DNA of 64,000 nucleotides from Xanthomonas euroxanthea (GTDB lineage Bacteria > Pseudomonadota > Gammaproteobacteria > Xanthomonadales > Xanthomonadaceae). The notes below the pieces were generated by a model, which made no database searches, was not told the DNA's origin, and saw only the letters and a list, made by a program, of their open reading frames with translations. The stretch spans positions 372,001-436,000 of the forward strand of contig NZ_UIHB01000002.1 of the NCBI RefSeq assembly GCF_900476395.1, written 5' to 3'. This document shows positions 1 through 9,195 of the stretch, one piece after another (within the stretch, counting starts at the first letter, position 1; the number at the start of each line of letters is the position of its first letter). A program made the position numbers and the translations under genes.

Positions 1-1020
1 GAAACCATCCGTTCCCTGGAAGCGTTGTTCGTTGACATGGCAACGACCGTGGCTGAGAAGGAGGGGCATGCGCACCGCGCGGTCCATGCGAAAGGGCAGG
101 GCCTGCTGACCGCCAAATTCACCGTGCTCAACGATCTGCCGGAAGAGCTACGGCAAGGCCTGTTCGCAGAACCCGGGCAATACGATTCATATATCCGCTT
201 GTCATCGCCGCCTGCAGAACAGTTGAGCGATGCGGTTTCGACTCCGCGTGCGTTGGCGTTGAAGGTATTGGGCGTGAGTGGCGAGCGCGTGGAGGGTGGA
301 GACGAAAAGCACAGTCAGGATTTTTTGATGGTCAATGGTCCTTCCTTCACCACGCCGGGTCCTGACGGTTTTCTGCGTAATTTTCGTGTTCTTGCGACGA
401 CTACTGAGAAGGCGCCGCGTGCCAAGGCAGCGCTCTCAAAAGTGCTTCGAGGGGTGGAAAACAGCCTTGAGAAGATCGGCGCGGGAAGTGGCAGCATCAA
501 GCAGCTGGGCGGGCAGCCGCAGATTCATCCGCTAGGCGAAACCTTCTTTTCGCAGGTGCCGTATCTCTACGGCCGCTATATCGCCAAGTTCTCGCTTGCG
601 CCGGTGTCCAGCAACCTCCTCGCACTGGATGGTGAGGACGTGGGCGACTCCCAGGACGCGCAACGCGATGCCGTTCATCACGCCATCAGCACCCTGGACA
701 GCCCCGCCGAGTGGGAGCTGCGCGTGCAGCTGTGCCGGGATGTGGACAAGATGCCGGTCGAGGATGCCTCGACGGAGTGGCCGCAATCCATCAGCCCCTT
801 TGTCGCAGTGGCGCGTGTGGTCGTCGAGCGCCAGGCCGGCTGGGACGGGGAGAACTCGCAACGGCTGGAAGACCGCATCGCCTTCTCGCCGTGGCATGCC
901 CTGGCCGCTCACCGGCCGCTGGGTGCCATCAACCGGGCGCGCCGTGTCGTGATGGCAGCATCACGCCGATTCCGTGCCGAGTTCAATCGCTGCCCGATCC
1001 ACGAGCCAACTGGCGTCTAG
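1..1020 (+). CDS. Catalase-family haem protein (5' end outside window)
   Basis: The frame is open to the first base of the window, so the true start is probably upstream; the codons at 25 (TTG) and 37 (ATG) are inside the conserved region. The protein has the short catalase-family layout: an early AVHAKG stretch holding the likely distal histidine, the SQDFLMVNGP region, and a C-terminal FSPWHALAAHRPLGAINRAR stretch typical of small catalase-like proteins. Known members bind haem and decompose or use peroxides. I do not see the usual proximal haem tyrosine motif of monofunctional catalases, so catalase activity is inferred from the family only. It stands alone, followed by a 316-base gap before a chemotaxis receptor gene. 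Confidence 0.85.
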   Translation, partial: ETIRSLEALFVDMATTVAEKEGHAHRAVHAKGQGLLTAKFTVLNDLPEELRQGLFAEPGQYDSYIRLSSPPAEQLSDAVSTPRALALKVLGVSGERVEGGDEKHSQDFLMVNGPSFTTPGPDGFLRNFRVLATTTEKAPRAKAALSKVLRGVENSLEKIGAGSGSIKQLGGQPQIHPLGETFFSQVPYLYGRYIAKFSLAPVSSNLLALDGEDVGDSQDAQRDAVHHAISTLDSPAEWELRVQLCRDVDKMPVEDASTEWPQSISPFVAVARVVVERQAGWDGENSQRLEDRIAFSPWHALAAHRPLGAINRARRVVMAASRRFRAEFNRCPIHEPTGV

Positions 1021-1336
1021 CGCGGTCGTTGCTTGACCTTGCCGTGTGGCCCCGATGCCTCCGCGTGGTCTGCGTGCCCCGGACTGCAGCTGCCAGCCAG
1101 GAGTGTTTGAGAACTCGCAAAAGATGGACGACGACGTCAGTCCACGTGGTGTGCCGGGGTTGGCCCGGCCCCCGTAGCAAGGACGTTGCTGGTGATAGCC
1201 CCTCTCCACCAGCGCTGCCGGTCGCGTCCAGCTGAATGCTGGACCCAGCCGGGCTGTCAGATCGAGACACCACTATCAAGAAGGACCGATCGCTGCCGCT
1301 AGGGACGCATCCCTAACGCAAGTAGCAGAGGTCGCC
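1021..1336. other. Intergenic region upstream of chemotaxis receptor
   Basis: There is no convincing gene here. The right end holds a candidate flagellar-type promoter (1276-1302), a 6-bp stem TAGGGA/TCCCTA at 1300-1315 and an AGAGG ribosome-binding site at 1327-1331. The left part shows GC-rich imperfect repeats around 1158-1178 but nothing I can name. Confidence 0.5.
1276..1302 (+). promoter_or_regulatory. Candidate sigma-28 (FliA) promoter
   Basis: TCAA at 1276-1279, a 15-base spacer, then GCCGCTAG at 1295-1302. The enterobacterial FliA consensus is TAAA-N15-GCCGATAA, so the match is 3 of 4 and 6 of 8 with exact spacing. It lies 34 bases before the start of a chemotaxis receptor gene, the kind of gene FliA usually drives. 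Identified by eye only. Confidence 0.35.
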
Positions 1337-3130
1337 ATGTTTTTCTCCGACAGCCACAAGGTGGACGCGCTGACCAAAGCGGTCGATGCCACGTTGAACG
1401 GCGGCACTGCGCAATGGCCGAACAACGGGACGGCTCTGCTTCTCAGGAAGCTGGCCGAGTCCCTGCATGCGGCGCAACAGGAGCGCGATCTGGCACAGGC
1501 CCGGGCGGAAGAGGCGACGACCGCGTTGCGCCATCTGGAGGGGCGCTTCGAACTGGTCGCCAGCGGCACCACTGACGGGCTCTGGGATATCGGCGTCATC
1601 GGCGGAGATCCCACGCACCCGGACAGCCCGGTGTGGTGGTCGCCGCAGATGCGCCGGCTGCTGGGTTTTGCGTCCGAACAGGATTTCCCCAATGTCCTGG
1701 ACAGCTGGGTCGCGTGCCTGCACCCGGACGACAAGCAGCCGACGCTGGATGCCTTCGCGGCGCACCTTGCCGATCGCAGTGGTCGCACTCCCTACGACGT
1801 GGAAAACCGCCTGCGCCTGAAGTCCGGCGAATACCGCTGGTTCCGCGCATTCGGCACGACCGAGCGCGATGCGCAGGGCCTGCCGCTGCGTGTGGCCGGG
1901 TCGCTCACCGACATCACCGAGCGCCGTGAGCGGGAGCAGTTCCTCGACATCACGCTGACGCGCTTCGAGCTCGGCTCGCAGATGCTCAGCGATGGGTTGT
2001 GGGACATGAGTGTGATCGCGGGTGACCCGATCAATCCGAGCAACGAGTTCTGGTGGTCGCAGCAGTTCCGCCACCTGCTTGGCTTCGAGTCCGAGCAGGA
2101 ATTCCCCAATGTGCTCGATAGCTGGGCGTCACGGCTTCACCCGGAAGACAAGGAGCGTTCTCTGAATGCGTTCGCAGCGCATCTGAACGACCGCAGTGGC
2201 CGCACCAACTTCGACATCGAGTATCGCCTGCAGCTCAAGAACGGCCAGTACCGCTGGTTCCGCGCACGCGGTCTGACCAAGCGCGCGGCAGATGGCACGC
2301 CACTGCGCGCGGTGGGCGCGTTGATGGACGTGGAAGCCGGACGTCAGCTGGGCGAGGTGGCAAACACGCTCAGCAACGCGGCAGGCGATATCGTGCGCAG
2401 CAACGATGACCTGTCGCGGCGTACGGAACAGCAGGCGGCCGCCCTCGAGGAGACCGCAAGTTCCATGGAGGAGATGACCAGCATCGTTCGCAAGAACGCC
2501 GAAGGCGCGCGTCAGGCCAATTCGCTGGCGAGCCAGGCCGCAGAGACCGCGCTGCATGGCGGCGAGCTGGTCAATGGGGTGGTCAGCACGATGGCAGCGA
2601 TCCAGGCGTCATCGCGCAAGATCGGCGAAATCATCACCGTCATCGACGGCATCGCGTTTCAGACCAACATCCTCGCCCTGAATGCGGCCGTAGAAGCAGC
2701 GCGGGCCGGCGAGCAGGGACGCGGCTTTGCGGTCGTTGCTTCGGAGGTGCGCAGCCTTGCTCAGCGCTGCACCATGGCCGCCAAGGAGATCCGCGACCTG
2801 ATCGCCGATTCGGGCGCGAAGGTGGGGCAGGGCGCGGAGCAGGTCAACGTGGCGGGCAAGGCCATGGAAGAGCTGCTGTCCTCGGTGAGGCAGGTCAACG
2901 ACATCATGGGTGGCATTGCGGCGGCCAGCCACGAGCAGAGCGCCGGCATCGAGCAGATCAATCAAACCATCTCCCAGATGGATGCGGCCACGCAGCAAAA
3001 CTCCGCGCTCGTCGACACCATGGCATCGTCGGCCCGCGCACTGGAAGATCAGGCGACCGCGCTGGTGGAGAGTGTTGCCAATAGTTCACGCAGCGTCAGT
3101 GGCAAGGCGAAGCTCGCGCTGGCTGCATGA
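1337..3130 (+). CDS. Soluble methyl-accepting chemotaxis protein with tandem PAS domains
   Basis: 597 residues. Two PAS_3-type domains lie at about residues 70-200 and 210-340. They are clear duplicates of each other: both carry a GLWD start, a WWS...LLGF core, FPNVLDSW and a YRWFRA end. A methyl-accepting signalling domain follows at about 360-590, with the hairpin tip around [20 protein letters not shown]. No transmembrane segment and no HAMP domain are visible, so it should be a cytoplasmic receptor. It would sense an internal cue (PAS domains commonly bind haem, flavin or small ligands) and control CheA kinase activity. No CheR-tethering pentapeptide is present at the C terminus. Start ATG at 1337 has AGAGG six bases before it. 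A possible FliA promoter is noted upstream. Confidence 0.93.
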   Translation: MFFSDSHKVDALTKAVDATLNGGTAQWPNNGTALLLRKLAESLHAAQQERDLAQARAEEATTALRHLEGRFELVASGTTDGLWDIGVIGGDPTHPDSPVWWSPQMRRLLGFASEQDFPNVLDSWVACLHPDDKQPTLDAFAAHLADRSGRTPYDVENRLRLKSGEYRWFRAFGTTERDAQGLPLRVAGSLTDITERREREQFLDITLTRFELGSQMLSDGLWDMSVIAGDPINPSNEFWWSQQFRHLLGFESEQEFPNVLDSWASRLHPEDKERSLNAFAAHLNDRSGRTNFDIEYRLQLKNGQYRWFRARGLTKRAADGTPLRAVGALMDVEAGRQLGEVANTLSNAAGDIVRSNDDLSRRTEQQAAALEETASSMEEMTSIVRKNAEGARQANSLASQAAETALHGGELVNGVVSTMAAIQASSRKIGEIITVIDGIAFQTNILALNAAVEAARAGEQGRGFAVVASEVRSLAQRCTMAAKEIRDLIADSGAKVGQGAEQVNVAGKAMEELLSSVRQVNDIMGGIAAASHEQSAGIEQINQTISQMDAATQQNSALVDTMASSARALEDQATALVESVANSSRSVSGKAKLALAA

Positions 3131-3146
3131 CGCATGCAGCCAGCGC
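3116..3146 (+). terminator. Strong hairpin over the receptor stop codon
   Basis: GCGCTGGCTGCATG (3116-3129), loop ACG, then the exact reverse complement (3133-3146): a 14-bp perfect stem that includes the TGA stop of the chemotaxis receptor. No run of T follows, so it is either a terminator that does not rely on a U tract or an mRNA 3' stabiliser. Confidence 0.45.
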
Positions 3147-3269
3147 GCCGCCCTGCGGCCTGGCGATGCCGGGATGCAGGGCGGTGCGCTGAAAACCAGA
3201 ATGCAGTCGGTGGCTTTTTTACGCTCGGCCTGAAAAGGCGCACGGTGCAAAGCGCTCGCCTGGGATGTT

Positions 3270-3644
3270 TCATCGCGCAGGTGCAGTGGCAATGCGTGCG
3301 CCGGTAGCGAATGAGGCCCTCTGAATTTTTCCATCGGCCACCTCGTAGATGCAGAGCATCTCAACAAGACTGGTCCCGTCAGCAAGGTTGCGGGTGATCA
3401 GCTCCGAATCGGCGACGATGTTGCCGACGACGGTCCGCGACAACAGCCGCGCATGCAGGTCCGGCTCTTCAAAGCGGGCGAGAAAGCGCTCGCGAAGCAT
3501 GGCGTGTCCTTTCGCCAGTCGGGGGCCGTGCAAGGTGTAATGCTCGGCATCGTCGGCATAGGTCGCCAGCAATGCGTCGATATCCTTGGCGTTGTAGGCG
3601 TCCAGCTGCGCCTGAACGATCGAGAGCACGTTATCGGTGGTCAT
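3270..3644 (-). CDS. SnoaL/NTF2-like protein of unknown substrate
   Basis: 124 residues from the ATG at 3644. The start MTTDNVLSIVQAQLDAYNAKD and the following DIDALLATYADDAEHY are typical of SnoaL-like NTF2-fold proteins, and the length fits a single cone-shaped domain. Family members act as small hydrolases, isomerases or simple ligand-binding proteins, and the substrate cannot be inferred here. A start 15 codons further upstream is possible but adds no family sequence. The gene is monocistronic and converges with the chemotaxis receptor gene. Confidence 0.75.
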   Translation of the reverse strand: MTTDNVLSIVQAQLDAYNAKDIDALLATYADDAEHYTLHGPRLAKGHAMLRERFLARFEEPDLHARLLSRTVVGNIVADSELITRNLADGTSLVEMLCIYEVADGKIQRASFATGARIATAPAR

Positions 3645-3762
3645 GTCTGGGCAATCTGCTCGTGTCGGGAAGGCAAGTCGCCACCGCACAGCAGGTGCGG
3701 ACGACGTGGCAAGGACTCCGGGCAGTCAAGCACTGGAGCAAGCGGATCAGGGTGCGTGCTTC

Positions 3763-4449
3763 CTAATACCAACCCAGGTACAGCGTCGCAATGCCCCAGG
3801 TATCGACCAATCCATGCGCCAGGACCGTCGCCCATAGGTTGCGTCCTGATCGCAGGTAGACATAGCCAAACAAGGCGCCGACAAGCCCGGTCAGCAGCAC
3901 CCCCGAGATGCCTTGGCTCAGGTGCATCGCGCCGAAGAGTGCTCCCCCTGCCACTGCCGCCATCACCTGGCCCCCACGATAGCGGCCCAGCACGTGATCG
4001 AGGTGGTGCATCAAGAACGCACGGAAGACCAGTTCTTCGCCCAGCGCGGCGCTGAGCCAGGCACCGCCTGCCAGCTGGGCGGCCGCGTTGAAGTTGCCAC
4101 GCAATGCACCGTAGCCGCTGTAATCGGCCTTGGTCCCGGTCAGGGCATCGATCAGCGGTTGCACGAAAGGATTGACCAAGCCGATGACGAGCGCGAGCAG
4201 CAGCAGTGTCCAACCAAGCCAGGCGCGAAAGGACCGGCGCTGCAGTCCGCAGGCACCCAGCGAGCGCGTTTCCAGCCAGACCAACGCGATCCCTAGTACG
4301 CCGACCACCGGCATCCGCCAGGGAAACTGCAACCAGCGGTAATGCGCCAGCGCGAGGATGACTGCGATCGCTGCGATGCGTGCCAAAGGATGTCCCAGCG
4401 CAGGACTGCCCGGGCGGTGATATGCGGTTGCGTCGCCTTGTTGAAACAT
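3763..4449 (-). CDS. CPBP-family intramembrane metalloprotease
   Basis: 228 residues from the ATG at 4449, with several hydrophobic segments. The three family motifs are present: EELVFRAFL (paired glutamates and arginine), GAMH, and the late HGLVDTWG histidine. CPBP (Abi/Rce1-like) proteins are polytopic inner-membrane proteases or protease-like proteins that cleave prenylated proteins, bacteriocins or unknown substrates. Nothing nearby indicates the substrate. A start 24 codons upstream is open but lacks family character. Confidence 0.85.
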   Translation of the reverse strand: MFQQGDATAYHRPGSPALGHPLARIAAIAVILALAHYRWLQFPWRMPVVGVLGIALVWLETRSLGACGLQRRSFRAWLGWTLLLLALVIGLVNPFVQPLIDALTGTKADYSGYGALRGNFNAAAQLAGGAWLSAALGEELVFRAFLMHHLDHVLGRYRGGQVMAAVAGGALFGAMHLSQGISGVLLTGLVGALFGYVYLRSGRNLWATVLAHGLVDTWGIATLYLGWY

Positions 4450-4681
4450 GCTGGAAGGAGGATCGAGTAGGTCCTTGAACGGTAGCAACAGGAGAGACAA
4501 GCGTCCTGTGCCAGAGGGCATGGGCTGCTATCTGCGAAGAGGGATGGGGCATGGACAGGATCTCGGCCATGATCCGGTCACCGTCATGGGGCCGGCCAAT
4601 GACGCAGGCAGTCAGCCGGCGTCGATCATCAACAAGCCCGCCGGTGTAGCACTGGCATGTATCTCTTCGCGCGATGGGTCT

Positions 4682-5152
4682 ATGCCGCAGCGACTGCGCC
4701 GGCCACCGGTGCCTGCAGACGTATGTCGGGCCAACGCTCTGCTTGAACCCGGCATCACCTTGCTGGTTCAGCTGTGTTTGCAGCGAGGAACACATGGCGC
4801 CACCAATAGCCTGTGGATCCGGATACGCTATGCGCTTCCCACAGCGTTGTTGACAGGTATGGAGCAGTTGAACGAGCAATGGATGACAGCGGTTGTGGAT
4901 GCGTTGAGCGACCTGCAGGCAGCAAGGGTGGCTCAAGGTGCGGTGCTTGAGGCAGTGGTTGCTTCGCATCCATCTCCCGTGCTGCTCATGCGTTGCTGGG
5001 ATCGCCTTTCTTCGTCGTTGATTGCAACTGCTTCACAACATAAAGCCGCGTCGACAACGGCAAAGCCCATCGAGGCGTATACGCTCGAGCAGCTGGCAGC
5101 GTGGACGGATCGAATGGAGCGCTGTTTTCCCCAGGCCAGAGGTCAATCCTAG
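4682..5152 (+). CDS. Unrecognised protein in a rearranged patch (doubtful)
   Basis: An open frame of 156 codons from ATG 4682; the frame stays open back to 4448. The translated product is rich in Leu, Ala, Gln and Thr with one long helical-looking stretch at about residues 50-130, and matches no family I know. Base composition here is less GC-rich than in flanking genes, which suggests acquired or decaying DNA. The frame could be chance. It lies between a CPBP protease and a truncated regulator. Confidence 0.25.
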   Translation: MPQRLRRPPVPADVCRANALLEPGITLLVQLCLQRGTHGATNSLWIRIRYALPTALLTGMEQLNEQWMTAVVDALSDLQAARVAQGAVLEAVVASHPSPVLLMRCWDRLSSSLIATASQHKAASTTAKPIEAYTLEQLAAWTDRMERCFPQARGQS

Positions 5153-5331
5153 CTGGGATCGCGACCAGGCCGCGCTTGCGATGCCCGTGCTTGATGCACG
5201 GCACTTGGCGACGCGGTGCATAGCGGAGCCGTACGTCGCGCTTGGATCGGCGAAGGCAACGGTGAGCAGCTACTGCAACCGTGTGCGGATCAGGCTCCTG
5301 CCGGCCGGCAAGCTCCCATTCCGTGCCTTGA

Positions 5332-5871
5332 TGGACTATTTGCAGTGCCAGGCATCGCGGGCAACCTGCATTGATGGCCTATCTGGTTGTCCCCAAGGCC
5401 CAGATCGAACGTTTCACCGGGGCAGCCGGGCAGCTTGGCGGTGTGGGATCCTTCGTGTCACAGGCCACGGTCGCCGAGTTCATGGAGCAAGGGCACTTCT
5501 CCCGTCACTTGCGCAAGATGCGTGCGCTCTACAGTCAGAGGCGCAGCTATTTGGTCGATGCGCTCACCGATATCTTTGGTTCCCGCATGGCGATCCAGCC
5601 CCAGGCAGGCGGACTCCAGGTGCTGGCCTATCCCGCGACAGGGCAACGTGATGAGTTGCTGGCGCAGGCCGCCCAATCCCACGGACTGCCACTTCAGGCA
5701 TTGAGCAGGTGGCGAATCCGGCCCTCATCGTCGGGCGGTTTACTCATGGGATTCTCGAGCTTTGCAACGCGAGAGCAGGCATATGTCTCGGTTCAACGGC
5801 TACGAGCAGCGCTGGATGACGTGCTGGCACCTGTAGGACCCCGTGTTCGTGCTGCATCGCCGAGGGTCTGA
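5332..5871 (+). pseudogene. C-terminal remnant of a MocR/PdxR-type regulator
   Basis: The readable product starts near PALMAYLVVPKAQIERF and runs to the normal C terminus. It matches the last third of the aminotransferase-like domain of MocR/PdxR (GntR-family) regulators: the region after the PLP lysine, the EQGHFSRHLRKMRALYSQRR helix, and a late GLLMGFSS block. Full-length members are about 450-500 residues with an N-terminal winged helix; here only about 170 remain. A stop at 5329-5331 closes the frame and the sequence upstream has no winged helix or PLP-lysine part. It is therefore a deletion product rather than a small gene. An in-frame TTG/ATG at 5371/5374 could still allow translation. 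Confidence 0.75.
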
Positions 5872-5881
5872 AGTAGTGTGA

Positions 5882-6295
5882 TTAACGGCCACCCTGAAAG
5901 CGGAAGGTGAAGCGCATGTCGGATGCGGAGGCCGTTGCCGAGTCTGCTGGTGGAGCAGTGGCGTCGACCAACGTCAACTGGCCATCGGCCACAGCCACCG
6001 GCACGCCAAGCGTGAGATCGATCTGTTTGGACCAGCCCCCGCCGAGCACGGTTGCCCTGACGATCAACCGGCCCGCCACGACGCACTGCACCTCGGCCGG
6101 GCAACGGCTGTCTTCGATGACGCGGTCGGGACGTACCCTGGGGCCATCGACCGCCGCGATGTCTCCCAGCCGTACAGGACCTTCGATGGGCCGGGCAGTG
6201 ATGGAGCCAGCCGCCGCGCATCCGGCAAGTGAAACGGCCAGAAGCGCTACAAGCACTGGTCTGCGGAAGAGGCGGATACGTTGCATGGCGGTCAT
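5882..6295 (-). CDS. Small predicted lipoprotein
   Basis: 137 residues from ATG 6295 (a second ATG is at 6286). A basic n-region (QRIRLFRR), a hydrophobic core and the lipobox LAGC near residue 27 indicate export and lipid attachment. The mature part has CPAEVQCVVAGRL, with two cysteines five residues apart, and an all-beta-looking C-terminal half. It resembles small periplasmic lipoproteins of unknown function found in xanthomonads. It converges with the MocR remnant with only 10 bases between. Confidence 0.7.
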   Translation of the reverse strand: MTAMQRIRLFRRPVLVALLAVSLAGCAAAGSITARPIEGPVRLGDIAAVDGPRVRPDRVIEDSRCPAEVQCVVAGRLIVRATVLGGGWSKQIDLTLGVPVAVADGQLTLVDATAPPADSATASASDMRFTFRFQGGR

Positions 6296-6671
6296 GCTCG
6301 CATGTTGTCCAAATAAAAGCTGATGTTCGGCGAGCTGCACCTGGGTAGCAATCACATCACGGCGATGTGGCGTCACTTCGCCGTGGTGCTCTCGCGCAGG
6401 CGCCAGCAGTGCGCGAGCGCTGGCAGCGAAGGCGAGCCGACTGATCTGTGCACCTGGCAACGACACTGTGTGACCCGGCGAGCCGGGATGTCATGAACCA
6501 GCGCATCAGCGGCCGATCCACCTCGTCCCGGCATCCCCGTGCGATTGCCGTTGTCGTTTTCCCCCTTTACCCGCGCGGCCATCCGGCGCCGGGCGGCGCA
6601 GGTTGGCCGATCACCAGTCGCTGCACGTCGGCTCTGGTCCGGACCGGCGGCAGGTCACGCTATCCGCCCGG
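6296..6671. other. Gap without recognised gene
   Basis: It lies upstream of the lipoprotein gene and downstream of a chemotaxis receptor gene, both on the minus strand. Short frames on both strands show no family signal. It probably holds the lipoprotein promoter; I cannot point to a specific box. Confidence 0.4.
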
Positions 6672-8783
6672 TTAGATCACCGACGCATTGACCTTGAATA
6701 CCTCGACCGCCCGCGTCAGTTGCGTCGAATGCGCTTCGAGCGAACGTGCGGCGGTGCTCGCCGCTTCGACCAGGCTGACGTTCTGCTGGGTGGTTTCGTC
6801 CATCTGGGCAATGGTCCGGTTGACCTGTTCGATGCCGCCGGCCTGTTCCAGCGAGGCGGCGGAGATGTGGCCCATGATGTCGGTGACGTGCTGGACGCTG
6901 GTGACGACCTCGCCCATGGTGGTGCCGGCCTTGTGCACCAACGTTGCACCGTCGGCGACGCGTTGCACGGAGTCGTCGATCAGGCGTTTGATCTCCTTGG
7001 CGGCGTCCGATGAGCGGTGCGAGAGGGTGCGCACTTCCGAGGCCACCACGGCAAAACCGCGGCCTTGTTCGCCGGCGCGTGCGGCCTCGACGGCGGCATT
7101 GAGGGCGAGGATGTTGGTCTGGAAGGCGATGCCGTCGATGACCGAGATGATGTCGGCGATACGCCTGGACGAGGCCTCGATGCCGGACATCTGTTCGATG
7201 ACCTGGCCGACCACGTCGCGCCCTTCCGAGGCGATGGCGGCGGCGCCCAGCGCGAGCTGATTGGCACGGCCGGCGTGCTCGGCATTCTGCTTGACGGTGG
7301 AGGTCAGCTCTTCCATCGAGGCGGCGGTTTCTTCCAGGCTGGCGGCCTGCTGTTCGCTGCGGCGGGACAGTTCCTGGTTGCCACTGGCGATGTCTTCGGT
7401 GGCAAAGCCGATGCTGTTCGAGGTGGTCTGGATATGCGTGACGATGTCGGTCAGGCGATGCACCGTGCTGTTGGCATCGTCGCGCATGGAGGCGAACACG
7501 CCGTGGAAGTTGCCGGTCATACGCACGGTCAGGTCGCCATCGGCGATGCACCGCAGCAGGTCTGAAAACCTGGCCAGGTTGGTGTCGGAGGTGGCCATCA
7601 TGGTGTTGAGGTTTTCGACCATGAGGCGGAAGTCGTGCTCGAACTTTTCCGGCTGGCCGCGCAGCGCGAAGTCACCGGCGCATGCAGCCTGGGTGAGCTG
7701 CTGGATCTGCGCGTTGATGGCGCGCAGGTTTTGCTTGACCTGCTGCATGGTGGCGGTGATGGCGGCCTTTTCGCCGGGGTATTGCTCGATTTCCGGTGCC
7801 AGGTCGCCAATGGCATAGCTGCCCATGACCTCGGTCATGCGCAGCTGGGTCTGCACGTGCGCATGCACCAGGGCGTTGGTGTCCTGCACCATGTGCCCGT
7901 ATTCACCGGGGAACTGCTGGGCATCGGTGCGGTAGCTGATCTCGCCGGCATCGTGGCGGGCCGCCATGCTGCGTTGGGCGGAGATCACATCCTGCAGGCG
8001 ACGCTGCATCTGCTGCATGGCGCGCAGCAGCTGGCCGGATTCGTCCTTGCTGGTGGGCAGGTCCTGGCTGCGCAGGTCGCCGTCATTGATGCGCTCGGCC
8101 AGCCGCAGCGATTGCCGCAACGGCAGCACCACGCTGCGGGTCAGCAACAACGCAATCGTTGCGCCCAGCAGCAGGGCGATGACGGTGGAGACCACCATCA
8201 GCATCGCAAAGCCGCGGGCAGTGGTGACCGCATCCTTGGCAGCCGCGCGGTTCTTGGCTTCCTGCAGGTCGATGAAGGCGTTGATGCTGGCCAGCCAGGC
8301 GACGAAGGCAGGGCGCGCCTGCTGCAGCAGGCGTTGTTCGGCATGCGGCTTGTCGGCGCCATCGCGGAACGCACGCACCTGCGCGATCAACGGCATGGTG
8401 CGCTGCTCGATGGCCTTGATCCGCTGGAGGATGGCCTTTTCTTCCGCGTCCGTGGAGGTCGCGATCATGTCGTCCAGCGGCTTGGCGGAGCGGGCGTAGT
8501 CCGCGGCGAGCTTGTCGATCGATTGCTCTGCCGTGTGCCGGTCTGCCGGGTCGTCCAGCAGCACGACATCGCGCAGGGCGATCGCGCGGTCGTGCACGCT
8601 GCCGCGGAAGTTGATCGCATAGCGTTGCTTGACGCTGTTCACTTCGTTGATGGCGGTGAGCTGCTGGTCGATGCTGCGCACGCGCTGGATGCCGACGACG
8701 GTGAGGAGCACCATCAGGACAATGATCGCGAGGAAGCCGAGGGCCAGGCGCTGACCGATGCGCAGATTCGAAAGCAGGGACAT
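6672..8783 (-). CDS. Membrane-bound methyl-accepting chemotaxis protein
   Basis: 703 residues from the ATG at 8783, chosen because [20 protein letters not shown] is the usual start of this receptor class. One transmembrane helix lies at about residues 13-33. A periplasmic four-helix-bundle sensor follows, then a second helix at about 190-215 ending in [10 protein letters not shown], and a HAMP domain. A long linker comes next with at least one more HAMP-like segment (around [19 protein letters not shown]). The methyl-accepting domain has the canonical tip [20 protein letters not shown]. The periplasmic module is of the 4HB_MCP type, whose ligands are usually amino acids, organic acids or unknown. 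The gene is monocistronic. Confidence 0.93.
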   Translation of the reverse strand: MSLLSNLRIGQRLALGFLAIIVLMVLLTVVGIQRVRSIDQQLTAINEVNSVKQRYAINFRGSVHDRAIALRDVVLLDDPADRHTAEQSIDKLAADYARSAKPLDDMIATSTDAEEKAILQRIKAIEQRTMPLIAQVRAFRDGADKPHAEQRLLQQARPAFVAWLASINAFIDLQEAKNRAAAKDAVTTARGFAMLMVVSTVIALLLGATIALLLTRSVVLPLRQSLRLAERINDGDLRSQDLPTSKDESGQLLRAMQQMQRRLQDVISAQRSMAARHDAGEISYRTDAQQFPGEYGHMVQDTNALVHAHVQTQLRMTEVMGSYAIGDLAPEIEQYPGEKAAITATMQQVKQNLRAINAQIQQLTQAACAGDFALRGQPEKFEHDFRLMVENLNTMMATSDTNLARFSDLLRCIADGDLTVRMTGNFHGVFASMRDDANSTVHRLTDIVTHIQTTSNSIGFATEDIASGNQELSRRSEQQAASLEETAASMEELTSTVKQNAEHAGRANQLALGAAAIASEGRDVVGQVIEQMSGIEASSRRIADIISVIDGIAFQTNILALNAAVEAARAGEQGRGFAVVASEVRTLSHRSSDAAKEIKRLIDDSVQRVADGATLVHKAGTTMGEVVTSVQHVTDIMGHISAASLEQAGGIEQVNRTIAQMDETTQQNVSLVEAASTAARSLEAHSTQLTRAVEVFKVNASVI

Positions 8784-9195
8784 AGGGAGTTTGATCGGTG
8801 ATCCGACTAGCGGAAGAGCGGGGAGAATCCCAGCAACAGCTGGGAGGCGATGCGCCCGGGACACCGATGGGGCCGGCAGCGTTGCCGCTGCACGAAGGAT
8901 GTCTCGACCTGTTCGTTAGCGGCTTCGGCCATCGGAAATGAAACCGTCTGGCCGGAGGGATTCATCCACGGTTGGCCTCGCGCTGGCGCCGGGCCAGGGC
9001 GGGCGAGGCCGCAAGCGGCGGGCATGGCCGAAGTGACGCGCTGCGGCGCCTCTCAGCCCCAGGAGATACGCCGATTCAGCTCGATGAGGGATGGCGCGGG
9101 GAGGCGGCCGCTGCGAGGGAACTGCGGCCGATGGCCGGTGTGGAGCTCAGCACGCGCACTGCCGCCATGGCAGCGCAGCCACTGATCCATTTGGT
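8784..9195. other. Gap without recognised gene
   Basis: 412 bases between two minus-strand genes. It should contain the promoter of the chemotaxis receptor, but I found no clear FliA-type match. Short open frames carry no family signal. Confidence 0.4.

Noticed and set aside
5022-5370. Overlapping frame considered as the missing N-terminal part of the MocR regulator
   Set aside because: Its translation shows neither a winged helix nor the PLP-binding region, so a simple frameshift does not restore the protein.
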